From positions 1 through 7,023 of the forward strand of contig CABZJG010000095.1 in the NCBI GenBank assembly GCA_902525995.1: a stretch of DNA of 7,023 bases, in the 5' to 3' direction. Under the pieces are notes generated by a model, which saw nothing but the letters and a program-made list of their open reading frames with translations, was not told where the DNA came from and ran no database searches. Shown in pieces: positions 6,403 to 7,023 of this stretch (the first letter of the stretch is position 1; the number at the start of each line of letters is the position of its first letter). Origin of the DNA: Paracoccaceae bacterium. Lineage in GTDB: Bacteria > Pseudomonadota > Alphaproteobacteria > Rhodobacterales > Rhodobacteraceae. The position numbers and the translations under genes were made by a program.

Positions 6403-6843
6403 TCTGTGCGTACCCGCGAATTAGCGATAGGGGGTCAAAAGATTTTAAAAATAGAAATCAATGGCTTGGGAAGATTGACTGCTAACGGTTTTTGAGGGTT
6501 TGCACATGGGGGGTAGTCAAAAGCTTCAGCAAGCTTTTCGTCCTAACCCGTCACGCCGCTTCATTTTCACACAGAACATTGCTGAAAGGGGGGTGGGGGT
6601 ATAGAACCCACTTGCAGCACAAAAGCGCCACATGCGCACCATTCAAACGCGCAACTTATTTCTGGTAGGGTGATTTACAAAAACCCATTCCTAACGCCAG
6701 CGCGCAACATGCTTGATAAAATAGCCCTCACAAGCGCGAAAAGCTCTATCGGGTGGTTTTTGTGGGGTATAAAGCCCGCTAAAGTCACTCACGGGGCCGC
6801 ATATCGGCCCTCACGCCCTATTCTAAGCCATTACTAAAGCCTA
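6403..6843. other. G-tract-rich region with no clear gene, including copy B
   Basis: G-runs of five or six start at 6430, 6508 and 6588, following one at 6350, so the spacing is 80, 78 and 80 bases. Frame 1 is open from 6586 to a TAA at 6835-6837 (about 83 codons). It has no ATG before 6709, no ribosome site and no similarity I recognise, so I do not call it. It could be a remnant of a gene or of a phage-like region. Confidence 0.4.
6508..6561 (+). repeat. Imperfect direct repeat, copy B
   Basis: Begins GGGGGGTAGTCAAAAG, then 17 variable bases, TCCTAACCCGT, and ends CGCCGCTT. It starts 158 bases after copy A. The shared blocks are at the two ends while the middle has diverged, as expected of paired binding or structural sites rather than a recent simple duplication. 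A much weaker third CCTAACGCC block occurs near 6690. Confidence 0.6.
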
Positions 6844-7023
6844 ATGTCTGAAAACCTAATGAGCATGGGCCGGGGGGGTATCTATCGCCCAGCGCTGGGC
6901 ATTGGTGCTAAGGTTGCGATTGCCCTTGCCAAGAATGAGCCAATCAATCTTGGAAAATCTGGTTCCATACTTTGGATTTTGGCCCCCGGTGGGGTTTGGG
7001 AATTGGCGTTTCAAAAAAACCGT
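6844..7023 (+). CDS. Possible start of an unknown gene, 3'-partial
   Basis: An ATG at 6844 opens a frame of 60 codons that runs off the window end, beginning MSENLMSMGRGGIYRP and continuing with hydrophobic and Gly-rich stretches (ALGIGAKVAIALAKN, GSILWILAPGGVWEL). In-frame ATGs at 6859 and 6865 are alternative starts. No good Shine-Dalgarno sequence precedes any of them, and an in-frame TAA (6835-6837) lies just upstream. I recognise no family. It could be a real small or membrane-associated protein or a chance open frame. Confidence 0.35.
   Translation, partial: MSENLMSMGRGGIYRPALGIGAKVAIALAKNEPINLGKSGSILWILAPGGVWELAFQKNR

Noticed and set aside
6350..6600. CRISPR array
   Set aside because: Only two imperfect copies of the element exist, with a variable middle and a much longer period than an array. 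The G-tract regularity alone is not a repeat-spacer pattern.
6506..6604. Small frame starting ATG at 6506 (MGGSQKLQQAF...) over repeat copy B
   Set aside because: About 32 codons, no ribosome site, and the corresponding frame in repeat copy A hits a stop early, so the repeat is not conserved as protein.

Overview
The window looks like a proteobacterial, probably alphaproteobacterial, accessory locus for type I (ABC-exporter) protein secretion. This rests on recognisable families only: a PrtD-type ABC exporter, a HlyD/PrtE-type membrane fusion protein, and a secreted protein with the Asp/Gly/Asn-rich LDGDG module common in type I substrates. I cannot name a genus. Base composition is moderate, with AT-rich non-coding stretches.

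Layout. Positions 1-1707 (+) hold the 3' part of a large secreted-protein gene whose start lies left of the window. It contains a 15-unit, 9-bp tandem repeat encoding Gly-Asn-Glu, an LDGDG module with EF-hand-like loops, and an acidic C-terminus. It ends at an intrinsic terminator whose hairpin holds the stop codon. A second, strong hairpin (1734-1768) separates it from the convergent operon on the minus strand. Read from 5584 leftwards, that operon encodes an exported HExxH metallopeptidase-like protein (5584-4808), the ABC exporter (4801-3056) and the fusion protein (3059-1765). The spacings are 6 nt and a 4-nt ATGA overlap, so it is clearly one transcription unit. No TolC-like outer-membrane gene is in the window.

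The main result is that both exporter genes carry one clean lesion each. The ABC gene has an in-frame TAA (one C-to-T change from CAA) exactly between its membrane and ATPase domains. The fusion-protein gene lacks one G near its 3' end. Restoring that base gives back the whole conserved C-terminus and a stop codon inside the terminator hairpin. The metallopeptidase and substrate genes look intact. Either this is a recently inactivated secretion system or the sequence has two errors. A split exporter is a less likely third reading.

Positions 5600-6840 carry no gene I can support. They hold a candidate operator/promoter for the operon, small inverted repeats, and an odd run of G-tracts about 79 nt apart with a duplicated ~53-bp element (6350-6402 and 6508-6561). 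At the right edge an open frame (6844-7023) runs off the window and resembles nothing I recognise.
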